Below, piece by piece: positions 19,280-30,600 of a DNA stretch of 64,000 nt. The notes beneath the pieces were generated by a model. That model did no database searches, was not told the origin of the DNA, and was given only the letters and a program-made list of their open reading frames with translations. The stretch is from Closterium sp. Naga37s-1 (lineage: Eukaryota; Streptophyta; Zygnematophyceae; Desmidiales; Closteriaceae): NCBI GenBank assembly GCA_947471745.1, contig CANJKZ010000015.1, forward strand, positions 69,501-133,500, in the 5' to 3' direction. The translations under genes and the position numbers were made by a program. Position 1 is the stretch's first letter; each line of letters starts with the position of its first letter.

Positions 19280-20794
19280 TCAAGGGGTGAGCAAGTGAGG
19301 CAAGGTAGGCACAAGACCCAGCTGAGTACAGAAGCGCTGATGATCACAAGGCGCAAGTGCCTTGGTGAAGATATCAGCAGTGTTGGCCTGAGAGGCCACG
19401 TACGCAAGGCGTAGCTGACCACGCTGCTGTAGCTCACGAGCAAGGAAGTAGCGAAGAGCAATGTGCTTCGTTCTGTGCTCCAGTCTCTGCTCCCGACACA
19501 AGGCCAGCATGGCCTTGTTGTCTACGTACAGCACTGGAGGAGAACGAGGCGGCTCTCCGAGGTCAGTCAGCAGGTAGGTGAGCCAGCGAAGCTCCTGTGC
19601 AGCCATGGCCCCAGCGTAGATCTCAGCCTCACAACTGGAGCCGAGAACAGAAGACGAGCGGGTAGCCCGCCACGAGACAGAGCCGGAACCAAGGCTGAAG
19701 GTGTAACCCTGTGACGACCGCTGCGTAGCCTGGTCGTCAGCCCAAGAAGCGTCTGCGTGCCCAGTGAGGACCACTGGACTCTGCCCTCCAAGCACAAGCC
19801 CCATGCCCGACGTACTGCACAAGTAGCGCAACACCCTCTTCGCTGCAGCCATGTGCTCCGGTCTGTGTCTCCCAGGAGCAACATAGCGTACGAGAATGCT
19901 AAGAGGGTATGCAAGGTCAGGTCGAGTGCAGGTCATCAGGTACATGAGGCAGCCAACAAGCTCTGGGTACGGGCCACTCGACTCTACGGACTCATCCGAA
20001 GGCAGAGCTGAGAGCGAGTGGCGAGTAGGCAGAGGAGTGGCCTGAGGCGAGGAGTACGTGAAGCCGAAGCGCTGAAGGACCTGCTGCACCATGTGTGACT
20101 GAGTCAGGGTAATGGTGCGGCGTGCTCTGTCCCGGGTGATCTGCAAGCCAAGGTAGCTGCGCAGTTCACCCAGGTCTGTGCACGTGTGTCTCTTCTGCAG
20201 CTCGGACTTCATGTGGGCGAGTCCAGCAGTGTCAGCTGTGGCAAAGACCAAGTCGTCGACGTACACGAGGATGTAGAACGGCGGCAAAGAAGTGTCGGTG
20301 CGCAGAAACAGCGACGGGTCGGCAGTAGAGGGAGCAAACCCAAGAGCCGCAAGCGTAGTCCTCAGTGTGTCGTGCCACTCACGCGGTGCCTGGCGGAGAC
20401 CGTAGACTGGCCGCCGGAGGCTCCACTGGGTGCCAGGAGGAAAAGTCCCAGTGAAGCCAAGTGGGCGGCGCAGCCAGATCTCCTCGTGCAGGCTGCCCTG
20501 CAAGAAAGCAGTGCTGAAGTCAAGAGAGTGTAGCTCGTAGTCACGGTGAGCAGCTATGTGCAGCAGTACCCGAAGAGTGGTCATCTTCGGGGTGGGAGAG
20601 AAGGTCTGAAAGTAGTCAACTCCCTGCCGCTGACTGAAGCCACGAGCCACGTAACGCGCCTTGAAGACAGGCGGAGAACCCGGCGGCCGCTTCACCCTGA
20701 AAATCCACATGCCACTGACGATGTTCGCCCCAGGCGGGGGAACCTCGTCAACGTAGGTGCCTGTGGACTTCCAGGAAGCCATCTCTGCGTTCAT
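19280..20794 (-). CDS. C2 reverse transcriptase/RNase H
   Basis: 504 codons after the TAG at 20801-20803, in the same frame as the upstream polyprotein. RT starts MASWKSTGTYVDEVPPPGAN and GMWIFRVKRPPGSPPVFKA, then RGFSQRQGVDYFQTFSP, LHSLDFSTAFLQGSLHEEI and the active site ILVYVDDLVF (about residue 177). RNase H has TGHADASWADD, SSCEAEIYAGAMAAQELRW (about 385-400), YVDNKAMLALC and TKHIALRYFLARELQQRG, ending NTADIFTKALAPCDHQRF. All catalytic positions look intact. Translation needs the normal gag-pol start and readthrough of, or reversion at, the single TAG. Confidence 0.93.
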   Translation of the reverse strand: MNAEMASWKSTGTYVDEVPPPGANIVSGMWIFRVKRPPGSPPVFKARYVARGFSQRQGVDYFQTFSPTPKMTTLRVLLHIAAHRDYELHSLDFSTAFLQGSLHEEIWLRRPLGFTGTFPPGTQWSLRRPVYGLRQAPREWHDTLRTTLAALGFAPSTADPSLFLRTDTSLPPFYILVYVDDLVFATADTAGLAHMKSELQKRHTCTDLGELRSYLGLQITRDRARRTITLTQSHMVQQVLQRFGFTYSSPQATPLPTRHSLSALPSDESVESSGPYPELVGCLMYLMTCTRPDLAYPLSILVRYVAPGRHRPEHMAAAKRVLRYLCSTSGMGLVLGGQSPVVLTGHADASWADDQATQRSSQGYTFSLGSGSVSWRATRSSSVLGSSCEAEIYAGAMAAQELRWLTYLLTDLGEPPRSPPVLYVDNKAMLALCREQRLEHRTKHIALRYFLARELQQRGQLRLAYVASQANTADIFTKALAPCDHQRFCTQLGLVPTLPHLLTP

Positions 20795-20800
20795 AGCTGC

Positions 20801-23800
20801 CTACCACTGAGAGGAGTAGGGACCCTCTATCGCCTCCGCGTAAGAGCGCGGAGTCGGGATGTCAAGTGCATCCGGGTCTCCCTCAGGGGTAAGCAGTACG
20901 GACACGAGATGAGGTGAAGCAGCAGCCAAACACTGGAACTCCTCCTGTCTGTCCTCAAGGACGTCCGTGCCAAGGGCACACTCACCCCCGACGGACGGAG
21001 GACAGACAGACTCAGACGCAGCAACAAGACTAGCAGCGTAGTCTAGACGACAGCGAGCAGCAAAGTCGACGAGCTCAGCAACTAGGGCAGACGCAGCAGT
21101 GGACTCAAAGGAAGGGTCAGTGACAACAGTAGCAAGGAGACGCGTGACAGTCGGACTGGCAGCACGAAGGGAGTCCGACTCCGGGTCAGCAAGAGCAGGA
21201 AGAGAGGACTCAGGAGGAGAAGGCAAAGGGGCACGCAGAGGAGCAGTGGACGGACGGAGAGACATCCGGTGCGTGCTGGGCACAGGGGGAGGACGCTGAC
21301 GCGAACCACAACCACTAGCGCGAGCAGCACGGACAGGCGACGCAGGACGAGACGCAGGCTCACGACGCTCAGCAAGACCTCCAGTAGGACCAGTGTAGGG
21401 AGAAGGAGCAGGCAGTGGGGAGGCCGGCTGTAACTGTAACTGTGACGGGACAGGCTGTGGACACTCTAAGGGAGGAGGAGGACCAGTAGAAGGCGGGAGA
21501 CCAAGAACCTGCTCAAGAAGCGGAACGAAGTACGGCCGAGGCCGCGCAGCGACTCCAGACACAGCAGGGACAGCACCAGTACCCCCAGTGGTAGCACCAG
21601 CGCCAGCAGCACCTCCAGCTCCAGTACCCCCAGCAGCACCAGTAGCACCCCCAGCAGGACCGCCTCCAGTACCGCCAGCAGTACCCTCAGCGCCAACACC
21701 CTCAGCAGCTCCAGCTCCAGTAGTACCCGCAGGCCCAGCAGCTCCAGTACTCCCAGTACGAGCACCTCCGGGACCCGTGGCACCAGCACCCTCAGCAGCC
21801 GAAGAGCCTCCAGCTCCAGCAGCACGCCTCCAGCGCCGGGCAAACCACTCACGCACCTCCTGTGGAGAGAGTGGCTCCCGTCGAGACGGAGCACCCAGAG
21901 AACCTCCAGGCCCAGCACCGCCAGACGCCACACGAGCAGGCCCAGCTCCCTCAGGCTCAGCACCCCCAGGCTCAGCACCCCCAGGCGTAGCACCCACACG
22001 CTCAGCACCCCCAGAGTCAGCACCCCCAGGCTCAGCACCCCCAGCAGCACCAGAGTCACCTGCGACCTCCACAGGCTCGACTGCGTCTACCTGGGACACA
22101 CCTGAAGGGGCAGGACCCTGAGGGGGAAGGGGGTCTACCGGGGGGGGACCTGGCATAAGGAAGAGCGGAGGCGGGGGGAGGGACGGAGTGCGGTAGGGGA
22201 AGAGACGGTAGTAGGGGACCGACTCGTCAAACGTGACGTCCTGGGAGGACAAGACACGGCGAGAGGTGGGGTGGTAGAACTGCCACCCTGGCGCGTCAGG
22301 GGGGAAGCCAAGGAAGACGCAGGGAGCAGCACGAGGGGACAGCTTGTCCGCAGACAAGTCGCGGACAAACGCCCGAGATCCCCAGACACGGAACGCAGAC
22401 GCATCGCCAACCTTCCCCGTCCACAGCAAAGCTGGGGAGGTCTCCGGCATGGAGACCCTGGGTTGAAGGTTGATCTGATGCGCCGCGTACCGAACCGCAA
22501 ACGGCCACAGAAAATGGGGGGCAGCCGCATGCATCATGGACGTACGGGCGACGTCCATGACCATGCCAATGCGGCGCTCAGCAATCCCATTTTGCTGTGG
22601 AGAGTCCGGAAGCGTGAAGGTCTGGCGGATGCCTCGTGCACGACAGTAGGCTCGCAGAAGGCCAGAGGAGAACTCTCCGCCTCTGTCAGAGTGCAGACGC
22701 AGAACAGGAAAGTCCGAGCCGAAACTCTCTCTGAGCTGGAGACGAGCTGCGCGGATCCAGTCGATCAACACCTCAGTGACATCACCCTTGCTGCGCAAGG
22801 GGAAGACTGTGGTGTAACGCGAGTAGTCGTCAACCACCAGCAGGAAGTAGCGCTCGTGACCCTGTCCACGGACGTGGGCCGGGCCCCACACGTCCATGTG
22901 AAGCGTCTGCAGCGGGGCCTCTGTCGGAGGAAACTGGGAGGAGTGAGGGGCAGCACGCTGCCGCCCCTCGACACAGGGGACGCAGGTAGGGGCAGGCCCC
23001 GGAGGAAGGGGAGGGAGGGACCGGGGAAGACCAGAGACAAGGACACGGGAGGCCATGCCTCGGAGACGAGGCAGGGAGGGGTGACCAAGGCGGTGGTGCC
23101 AGAGGAGAGTCTCGTGAGACAGGAGGCGACACGAGCAGGGGGCAGACTCAGGACCAGACCTGGACGCTGCAGCAAACACCTGACCCGACGCAGCTGCTTG
23201 ACCAGACGCAGTGACTGGAGGAGACTCAGTGGTCAGTGTGTACAGGCTCGACCCCGGCCGACGTGTAAACGTGGCCAAGTGTCGGCCCGTCCGAGCGTCC
23301 GTGCAGTGGGTCACACTCTGGCTCGCAGGAGTGAACTGGTGAACCCCCGCATCCTGTAGGTCAGCACCACTCACCAAGTTCGTAGAGAACGAGGGGAGGT
23401 AAAGACCAGACAGGGTGCCAGAGGGGGCCGCCGGACACGGGAGGACAGTGGAGAAGTGAGCAAGGACAGGACCCCCAGAGGGGTCTGCCAGAGAGACTGC
23501 AACTGGCCGACCAAGCGGCGTGAGTGTGGTGCGGTCTCGAAAGAAGGAGCGAGAAGCCCCCGAGTCAAGAGTGAAGGTGTGGGAGGCCGGAGCCGACGCA
23601 GTACCTGAGAGAGCAGACTCACCAGCACCTGAGGAAGCAGACGCACTGGCACCTAGAGCAGCAGCCTCGCTAGCACCTAGAGCAGCAGCCTCACCATTAC
23701 CTAGAGCAGCAGTCCCAATGCCCGGGTCGGGCGGAAAACACCAGTAACAGTCACCCTCATCACTAATAGTCACAGCATACATGGCAGCAAGAATAGCATC

Positions 23801-24057
23801 AAAGTCAAGGTCAAAGATAGCTACTCCCGCCCTAGACAGCTCGCCCCAGCGAGGGATCTCAGTGGCCTCAGGGAACTGGTGACGCCAAGCGTCCGTCAGG
23901 CGGCCAAAGCAGCGCTGGGTGGAGTGCGCACCTCCGCACGGCTCACCCGCGCGGTCGCCGGTGCGTAGGACGTAGGTGCACGGACCAGTACCCCCACCCC
24001 GCTGGCGTGCAGCGTACCACTCACGAAGCTGCTGAGGGGGGGGGATCTCACGAGTGC

Positions 24058-24091
<34 letters not shown>

Positions 24092-25126
24092 CTGACCACC
24101 ACCGGAGCCGACCCTCTGCGCAGCGCCACCCCGACCAGCTCCACCTCCTCCGCCGCCGCCTCCTCCACCGCCGCCACCTCCGCCACCTCCGCTCCCACCG
24201 CCACCGCCGCCGCCGCCTCCGCCTCCACTGCCGCCACCGACGCCCCCACCCCCGCCACCACCCCCACCGCCACCCCCACCCCCTCTGCCGCCTCCACCGC
24301 CGCCTCCACCGCCCCCGCTAGCTCCTCCAGCGCCCCTGCCCCCCTTGCCCTTGCCAGTGCGGCGTCTCCCGCTAGGGGCAGACGCCGCACCGACCGACTC
24401 AAGACCAACGAGGTCGGCCGCAGCAGCAGAGGCAACAGAGGGCAAGAGAGGAGAGGGGGAGCACCCCTCAAAGACAGGGTCACGAGGGTCACCACGAGAG
24501 GCTCCTACAGCGACTATGCTCTTCTCTGCTGCTAGGAGGCGCTCCTCGAGGAGGTCAACGGTGAGGGTGGTGGGGCAAACAGAGAGAAAGTGGTCCCTGA
24601 CCGGACGAAGGGTGTCAGGGAGCCGGGTGACTACGTAGTAGAGGGTGATGTACATAGGGGTGGGGTTCTTGGCGCAGAACTCAGGAGGAAGGGCAGCGCG
24701 GTAGCGAGTGTCACTAGTGCGCAGGTGCGTAATGAGGTCAGCGACTGTGGGAAAAGCGGCGAGGTCAGGGAAGAGGTACGGCAGGATGAGGCGGCTAAGT
24801 GCAGCAGTGGCAGGGGAAGAGTAGCGTGCAACTACAGCGTCGTACAAGGTCTTAGCACTCTTGTACTGACTAAAGTGTGCACGCTCAGCGGTAGGCAAGT
24901 GGCGGCGCACAGCAAGACGGGCAGCAGCGTCGCGTGTGGCCCACTGTGAGCGAACAGTGGCGTCAGCATCAGCAGCAGGGGCAGAAGAGGCACCAGAAGT
25001 GAGGTCAAAGAGAGAGAGACCGTCTGCCCTGTCGCACTGTAGGAAAAGCTGCAGGTCATCTACCCAGACGTCAAAGTCAATGGCCCGACCCTCAGCGTCA
25101 AAAGTGAGGACACTGGGGGTAGCCAT
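20801..25126 (-). CDS. C2 gag-protease-integrase polyprotein
   Basis: 1441 codons from ATG at 25126 (MATPSVLTFDAEGRAIDFD). Residues 1-220 are a copia-type gag helical domain. About 245-340 is almost pure glycine, followed by a glutamine run encoded by CAG repeats. An unusual cysteine/histidine cluster (C...GDRAGEPCGGAHSTQRCF, about 381-406) stands where a zinc knuckle is expected. Protease motif FTLDSGASRSFF is near 518. The integrase zinc motif (LLWHHRLGHPSL and CVPCVEG) begins near 672. The core has LHMDVWG (740), LRLHSDRGGEF (808) and QQNGIAERR (840), a DD35E-like layout. A low-complexity Ala/Gly/Pro region follows. The frame stops at TAG (20801-20803), where relatives have Gln (SQWQ): one CAG-to-TAG change. 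Confidence 0.93.
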
Positions 25127-25139
25127 GACAGCAGTAGAC

Positions 25140-26041
25140 TAGCAGCTGGAGCAGTAGGGTAAGGGCAGCGCAGTGGTAGAGGTGCCGCTCTTACCGGACA
25201 GGGTGGCTCGGGCGGCTCGGCAGCTCGGCGGCTCGGCAGCTCGGCGGCTCGGCAGCAACTGCAGCTCGGCGGCTCGGCGACTCGGCGGCTCGGGCGGCTC
25301 GGGCGGCTCGGCGGCACGGCGGCTCGGCAGCAACTGGAGCTCGGCGGCTCGGCGACTCGGCGGCTCGGGCGGCTCAGGTGGCTCGGCGGCTCGGGCGGCT
25401 CGGGTGGCTCGGGCGGCTCGGCAGCAGCGGTGGCTCGGTAGATCGGCGGCTCAGTGGCGCCGGCGGCTCGGTGGTGACGGCGGGGCCGCGTGGGGACGGC
25501 GGCGGGGCCGGGTGGGGCGGCGACGAGGCCGCTGAGGGCGGCGGCGGGGCCACGAAGGGTGGCGACCGGCGCCTTAAGGGTGGGGCCGCGGGGTCGCAAG
25601 GGTGGGGCGACAGGGCCAGCAGAGGCGGCGCCGGGGCCGGGAAGGGCGGCGCCGGGGCCGGGAAGGGCGGCGCCGGGGCCGGGAAGGGTGGCGCCGGGGC
25701 CGCAAGGGTAGGCGACGGGGCCGCGAGGGCGGCGTGGAGGGGTCGCGAGGGCGGCTCGAGGAGGCCGCGAGGGCGGCGCGAAAGGGCCGCGAGGGCGGCG
25801 CGAAAGGGCCGCGAGGGCGGCGCGACGCGACGGGACCGCGAGGGCGGCGCGACGGGGTCGCAAGGGCGACGCGACGGGGCCGCTAGGGAGGCGCGACGCG
25901 ACGGGGCCGCTGAGGCGGCGCGACGGGGTCGTAAGGGCAGCGCGACGGGGCCGTGAGAGGGGAGCGCGACTCGGGCAGAGGCTGAGCGCGCTCCGGGCAG
26001 GAAAAAAAAAGTTGGTGGGCCCTAGGAACAGTTCCCACAGG
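25140..26041 (-). repeat. C2 GC-rich repeat leader
   Basis: Between the gag start and the primer-binding site. The part near gag is built of CGGCGGCTCGG-like trinucleotide repeats; the part near the LTR consists of degenerate GGGGCCGCGAGGGCGGCGCGA-like units. Open frames on both strands here are compositional. The same position in C3, C6, A, A2, B, D and E is also GC-rich and repetitive. Confidence 0.7.
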
Positions 26042-26045
26042 GGAA

Positions 26046-26059
26046 CCTGCTCTATACCA
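26046..26059 (-). other. C2 primer-binding site
   Basis: Minus strand TGGTATAGAGCAGG directly after the 5' LTR; the tRNA-Met-type site with one base missing. Confidence 0.75.
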
Positions 26060-26185
26060 TGTGAAAATGAACGAGGAATGAAAAGACTAAGGGAAAGTTG
26101 GGTACAAGTACAAACCCTAGAAAGCTGTACCCCATATGTGCTACCCCACTATAGCCTACAGCAGCTAAGTCATATAAATCTGACA
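26060..26185 (-). repeat. C2 5' LTR
   Basis: 126 bp, identical to 18947-19072; followed on the right by the TSD ACAGG. Confidence 0.93.
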
Positions 26186-26954
26186 ACAGGCTCCTCAAGT
26201 GGTTGTATGCGAGCTCCGCGGAGTTGCCGTAGCCCCGGTAAGACCGTATATTCTGCTGTTGAGTCGGGGTGATGTTCCTCAGCAGAATCGTGTACGCCAT
26301 CATTGACTGATAGGTGTACTGCTGCTTCTCGTACTGTGTGCCGTTTGTTGGGTATGGCAGGGACCCGTCGAAGAAGCCAAGTATCTGCGCGCCTTCCATC
26401 ATTAACTCGAATTCAAACGACCAGGTGAAGAAATCCTTTCCATCGAAAGGTCTTGACATCTGCATCTTCAGAACGTGCGCGAACTGTGACTGAACTTGTA
26501 GTGCGTCCAGTGACTTTTCTTGTCCAGGTGAAGGCTGCGGGTGTGGCATATAGCTGATGGACCCGCGCTCGTACGGAGCAAAGGTAGGCTGCTGCTGTTG
26601 ATTTCCTCGTGCATATGATGAGCCGTCGAGACTCATGGGAGTTGCTCCGTTGTTGTTGCTATTGTGTGACCGCGCAGGTGCCGATTGCTGGTGTTGCTCG
26701 TAGAAGGACATGAAGGAGAAGAACTTCTCCATCATGCTCTGGTCGAAGTCTGCATGTTGATTCGCAGGAGTCTCGGTGGATGTTGCCCTGGGTCTTGTTG
26801 CCGTACCCTCCTCTGTCTGTAGGCCAGAGGCAGGAGGTGGAGTAGGAGTAGTGCCCTGGGAGCTGTTGGAGTTGCTCCTTTCCTTTTGTGTAGCCATGCC
26901 TGTTGATGTTGTCGGTATCTTGATAGAAGTTGAATTCTCCCTGACAGCTCTCAT
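26186..26954 (-). pseudogene. C1 gag N-terminal part
   Basis: Minus-strand frame from 26954 to the C2 insertion. It holds a low-complexity start (Ser/Thr/Gln/Asn-rich), then capsid-like sequence: FDGKDFFTWSFEFELMMEGA, GFFDGSLPYP and MAYTILLRNITPTQQQNIRS. The first ATG lies inside the primer-binding site (TGGTATGAGAGC); the likelier start is the next one (MATQKERSNS). The frame joins 18941 once C2 and one TSD are removed. Confidence 0.88.
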
Positions 26955-26958
26955 ACCA
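26947..26958 (-). other. C1 primer-binding site
   Basis: Minus strand TGGTATGAGAGC directly follows the 5' LTR and matches C5 exactly. It overlaps the first ATG of the gag frame. Confidence 0.75.
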
Positions 26959-27408
26959 TGTTGGGCTGAGAAAATAGCCCTTAGGATCTTTTCAGGGGTG
27001 AACTCTGGGTAGGACTGATGTAATAGCGGAAGCGTTTAATGAAGAGTTGTGAACCACCTTGCGCTAGTATGTGAGGGCAAAGTAGATTGATTAAAGCAAG
27101 GAGATACAGGAATATATATATGAGTACAAGGAATACGAAGAGATACAGTTACAACTACTTTACTGTTGCTGTTGCGGTTCGATACAGTGACGACTCGGGC
27201 AACTGCTCTGTAGCGAGTCAGTTGTGTGTCCTTGCTGTCGCGCTGTACTTGTCAGGTCAAAGGTTGCTGACCTTTGACTTTCGCGTAACCTCCAACAGTT
27301 ACTTTCAACCTCCGAGGGTTGACTTGCCGGTGCTTCGATATGTTTCGCTTCGTCTATGCCTTAGTGTTTCGACACGACAGAGGCGCTTACGATCGATTGT
27401 TTCCAACA
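26959..27408 (-). repeat. C1 5' LTR
   Basis: 450 bp, about five differences from 12508-12957; followed by the TSD GTACT (27409-27413). Confidence 0.92.
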
Positions 27409-27413
27409 GTACT

Positions 27414-27489
27414 AACCCTAATTGGGTTGTACCCCATATGGGCAACCCCACTACAGCCTACACAACATAAGCAACATTATAGTTTGACA
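27414..27489 (-). repeat. C3 3' LTR, right part
   Basis: 76 bp ending ATAGTTTGACA. Completes the LTR split by C1, followed by the polypurine tract of C3 (CCCCCATATGC on the plus strand). Confidence 0.85.
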
Positions 27490-27639
27490 CACCCCCATAT
27501 GCAAAGTGGGGGAGAACAAGGGGTCACAAGACCAGTCAAGAAAAGAAAAGCAAGCCAAGGGTGGATCACAAAGTCACCACACACTCTGAGCACAAGCAAG
27601 TGACCACAAGGTCAGTTTACATGCAGAGTTATATTTACG

Positions 27640-30600
27640 GGAACAAGCAGTACAGTGATCACAACCTAGCAAGTGAGGCAAAGTAGGCACAAGGCCTAAA
27701 ACAGTACAAAAATGTTGATGATCACGAGGCTGAAGTGCCTTGGTGAATATATCAGCAGTGTTGGCCTGATTGGCCACGTAAACAAGACGAAGCTGTCCAC
27801 GCTGCTGCAACTCTCGAGCAAGGAAGTAACGCAGAGCGATGTGCTTCGTCTTGTGCTTCGTCTTGTGCTCCAGTATGTGCTCCTGACACAAGGAAACCAT
27901 TGCCTTGTTGTCTACGTACAGAACTGGAGGAGAACTAGGCCGCTCTCCCAAGTCGGTCAGCAGGTAGGTGAGCCAGCGTAATTCTTGTGCAGACGTGGCC
28001 CCTGCGTAGATCTCAGCCTCACAACTGGAACTGAGAACAGAAGACGAGCGGGTAGACCGCCAAGAAACAGAACCGGAGCCAAGGCTGAAAGTGTAACCCT
28101 GTGACGACCGCTGTGTAGCCAAGTCGTCAACCAAAGACACGTCTGCGTGGCCAGTAAGAACAACTCGACTCCGTCCTCCAAGCACGAGCCCCATGCATGA
28201 CGTACTGCACAAGTAGCTTAACACCCTCTTAGCGGCCTCCATGTGCTCTGGTCGGTGTCTCCCGGGCGCAACGTAGCGTGCCAGGATGCTAAGAGGTAAG
28301 CAAGGTCAGGTCGAGTGCAGGTCATCAGGTACATGAGGCAGCCCACGACTCTGGATACGGGCCACTCAGCTCTACGGACTCGTCCGAAGGTGAGGCTGAG
28401 AGCGAGTGATCGGTAGCCAGAGGAGTGGACTGTGGCGAGGACCAAGTGAAGTCGAAGCGCTGAAGGACCTGCTGCACCATGTGTGACTGAGTCAGGGTGA
28501 TTGTGCGCCGTGCTATGTCCCGGGGGATCTGCAAGCCAAGATAGCTGCGCAGCTCACCGAGGTCTGTGCACGTGTGTCTCTTCTGCAGCTCCGACTTCAC
28601 AAGGGCCAGTCCCTCAGTGTCAGCAGTGGCAAAGACCAAGTCGTTGACGTATACGAGGATGTAGAACGGCGGCAGCGAAGTGTCGGTACGTAGAAAAAGC
28701 GACGGGTCAGCAGTCGAAGGAGCAAACCCAACAGCCGCAAGTGTCGTCCTCAGTGTGTCGTGCCACTCACGAGGCGCCTGGCGGAGACCGTAGACTGGCC
28801 GCTTGAGGCTCCACTGGGTACCTGCAGGAAATGACCCAGTGAAGCCATGTGGGCGGCACAGCTAGATCTCCTCGCACAGGCTGCCTTGTAAGAAAGCTGT
28901 GCTGAAGTCAAGAGAGTGAAGCTCGTAGTCACGCTGAGCGGTGATGTGCAGCTGAATCCGACGAGTGGTCATCTTCGGGGCAGGGGAGAAGGTCTGGAAG
29001 AAGTTAACTCCCTGTCGCTGACTGAAGCCTCGTGCAACATAACGCGCCTTGAAGACAAGCGGAGAACCCGACGGCTGCTTCACCCTGAAAATCCACATGC
29101 CACTGACGATGTTCGCCCCAGGAGGGAGAATTGCGTCGACGTAAGTGCCTGTGGACTTCCAGGATGCCATCTCTGCGTCCATGGCTGACTGCCACTGAGA
29201 GGAGTATGGAACCTCAATCGCCTCTGCGTAAGAGCGCGGGGTCGGGATGTCTGGAGCATCCGGGTCTCCCTAAGGTGCAATCACCATGGACACGAGATGA
29301 GGTACAGCAGCTGCAAAACACTCAAAAGTCCTCCTGCCTGTCCTCAAGGACGTCCGTGCCAAGAGCACACTAACCCCCGACGAACGGAGGACAGACAGAC
29401 TCAGACTCAGTAACAAGACTAGCGGCGTAGTCGAGGCGACAGGCGGCAGCAAAGTCAACAAGCTCAACAACAAGGGCAGACGCAACAGTGGACTCAAACG
29501 AAGGGTCAGTGACAACAGTGGCCAGAAGACGTATGACAGTAGGACTAGCACCACGAATTAAGTCAGACTCAGGGTCCGGTTCGTCAGCAAGAGAGGACGC
29601 AAGAGGAGACGGCAGAGGTACACGCTGTAAAACAGAGGAAGGACGTAGTGCCATAGTGTGCGTGCTAGGAACAGGAGGAGGACGCGGACGCAAATCACGG
29701 CGACCAGTGCAAACAGCACGAACAGGCGAGGCAGGACGAGACGCAGGCTCACGACGCTCTGTAAGAGAGGCCGACTGCTCAGTGTAAGGAGAAGGAGCAG
29801 GCAGTGGGGAGCCTGGCTGTAACAGGAGGCCAGTAGAAGACGGGAGGCTAAGAACCTGGCGAAGCACCAGGTCAGGCGGTGACAGATACGACGGTGACGG
29901 CGGAGCGAAGAACAATCGCCGCTGTGCAGTACCACCAGCACCAGTACCACCAGCTCCAGCACCTCCAGTACGAGTACCAGCAGCCTCAGCGCCTCCAGTA
30001 GCTCCAGAACCTCCAGCTCTAGGACCTCTAGCTCCAACGCCTCCAGCTCCAGCACCTCTAGCTCCAGCGCCTCCAGCTCCAGCGACTCTAGCTCCAGAGC
30101 CCGCAGCACCAGCAGCTCCAGTACCTCCAGCACCAGCACCACCACCAGCTCCAGCAGCTCCAGTACCTCCAGTACGAGCACCGCCGGGACCAGCAGCTCC
30201 AGCACCTTCGGCACCTCTAGCACCTCCAGCAGCAGCAGCACCACCAGCTCCAGCAGCTCCAGTACCTCCAGCACCACTAGCACCACCAGCTCCAACAGCT
30301 CTAGTACCTCCAGTACGAGCACCTCCGGGACCAGCAGCTCCAGCACCTTCGGCACCTCCAGCACCTCTAGCACCTCCAGTAGCAGCAGCTCCTGCAGCTC
30401 CAGAACCTCCAGTACCAGCAGTACCTCCAGCACCTCCAGGACTAGCAGCTCCAGGGCCTCCAGCTACAGCATCGCCACTCCGAAGGCTACAGCGCCGAGC
30501 GTACCACTTGCGCAACTGTTGTGGTGAGAGAGGCTCCCGTAGTGTAGACGCAGGACCCCTAGGCTCAGCACCCCGAGACTCAGTACCCCCAGGCTCCGCA

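Larger units (their letters stand above)
18947..26185 (-). mobile_element. Ty1/copia element C2, very young insertion
   Basis: 7.24-kb element inserted in C1 gag with TSD ACAGG (18942-18946 and 26186-26190). The 126-bp LTRs (18947-19072, 26060-26185) are identical at every position compared. It has a primer-binding site, a GC-rich leader (25140-26041), one gag-protease-integrase frame (20801-25126) and an RT/RNase H frame (19280-20794). The two frames are in the same phase, separated only by a TAG. A polypurine tract (CTTTGCCTATGGGGGTG on the minus strand) adjoins the 3' LTR. Confidence 0.95.
12508..27408 (-). mobile_element. Ty1/copia element C1 (long-LTR lineage), split by A2 and C2
   Basis: LTRs of 450 bp (12508-12957 and 26959-27408) differ at about five positions (1.1%). 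The TSD is GTACT (12503-12507 and 27409-27413). Removing A2 and C2 with one TSD copy each leaves about 6.1 kb. Frame arithmetic shows that gag at 26186-26954, gag/protease/integrase at 16857-18941 and integrase/RT at 14219-15300 formed one continuous frame before the insertions. Only one frameshift near 14220 separates this from the RT/RNase H frame (12936-14222). A polypurine tract GAAGGGGAG (minus strand, 12958-12966) adjoins the 3' LTR. Confidence 0.92.

Noticed and set aside
23896..24495. Frames antisense or out of phase to the C2 poly-glycine region
   Set aside because: Shadows of the GGN repeat and CAG run in the true gag frame.
25060..25956. Long frames on both strands in the C2 leader (267 and 192 codons)
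   Set aside because: Trinucleotide and minisatellite repeats without stop codons, located between primer site and gag start.
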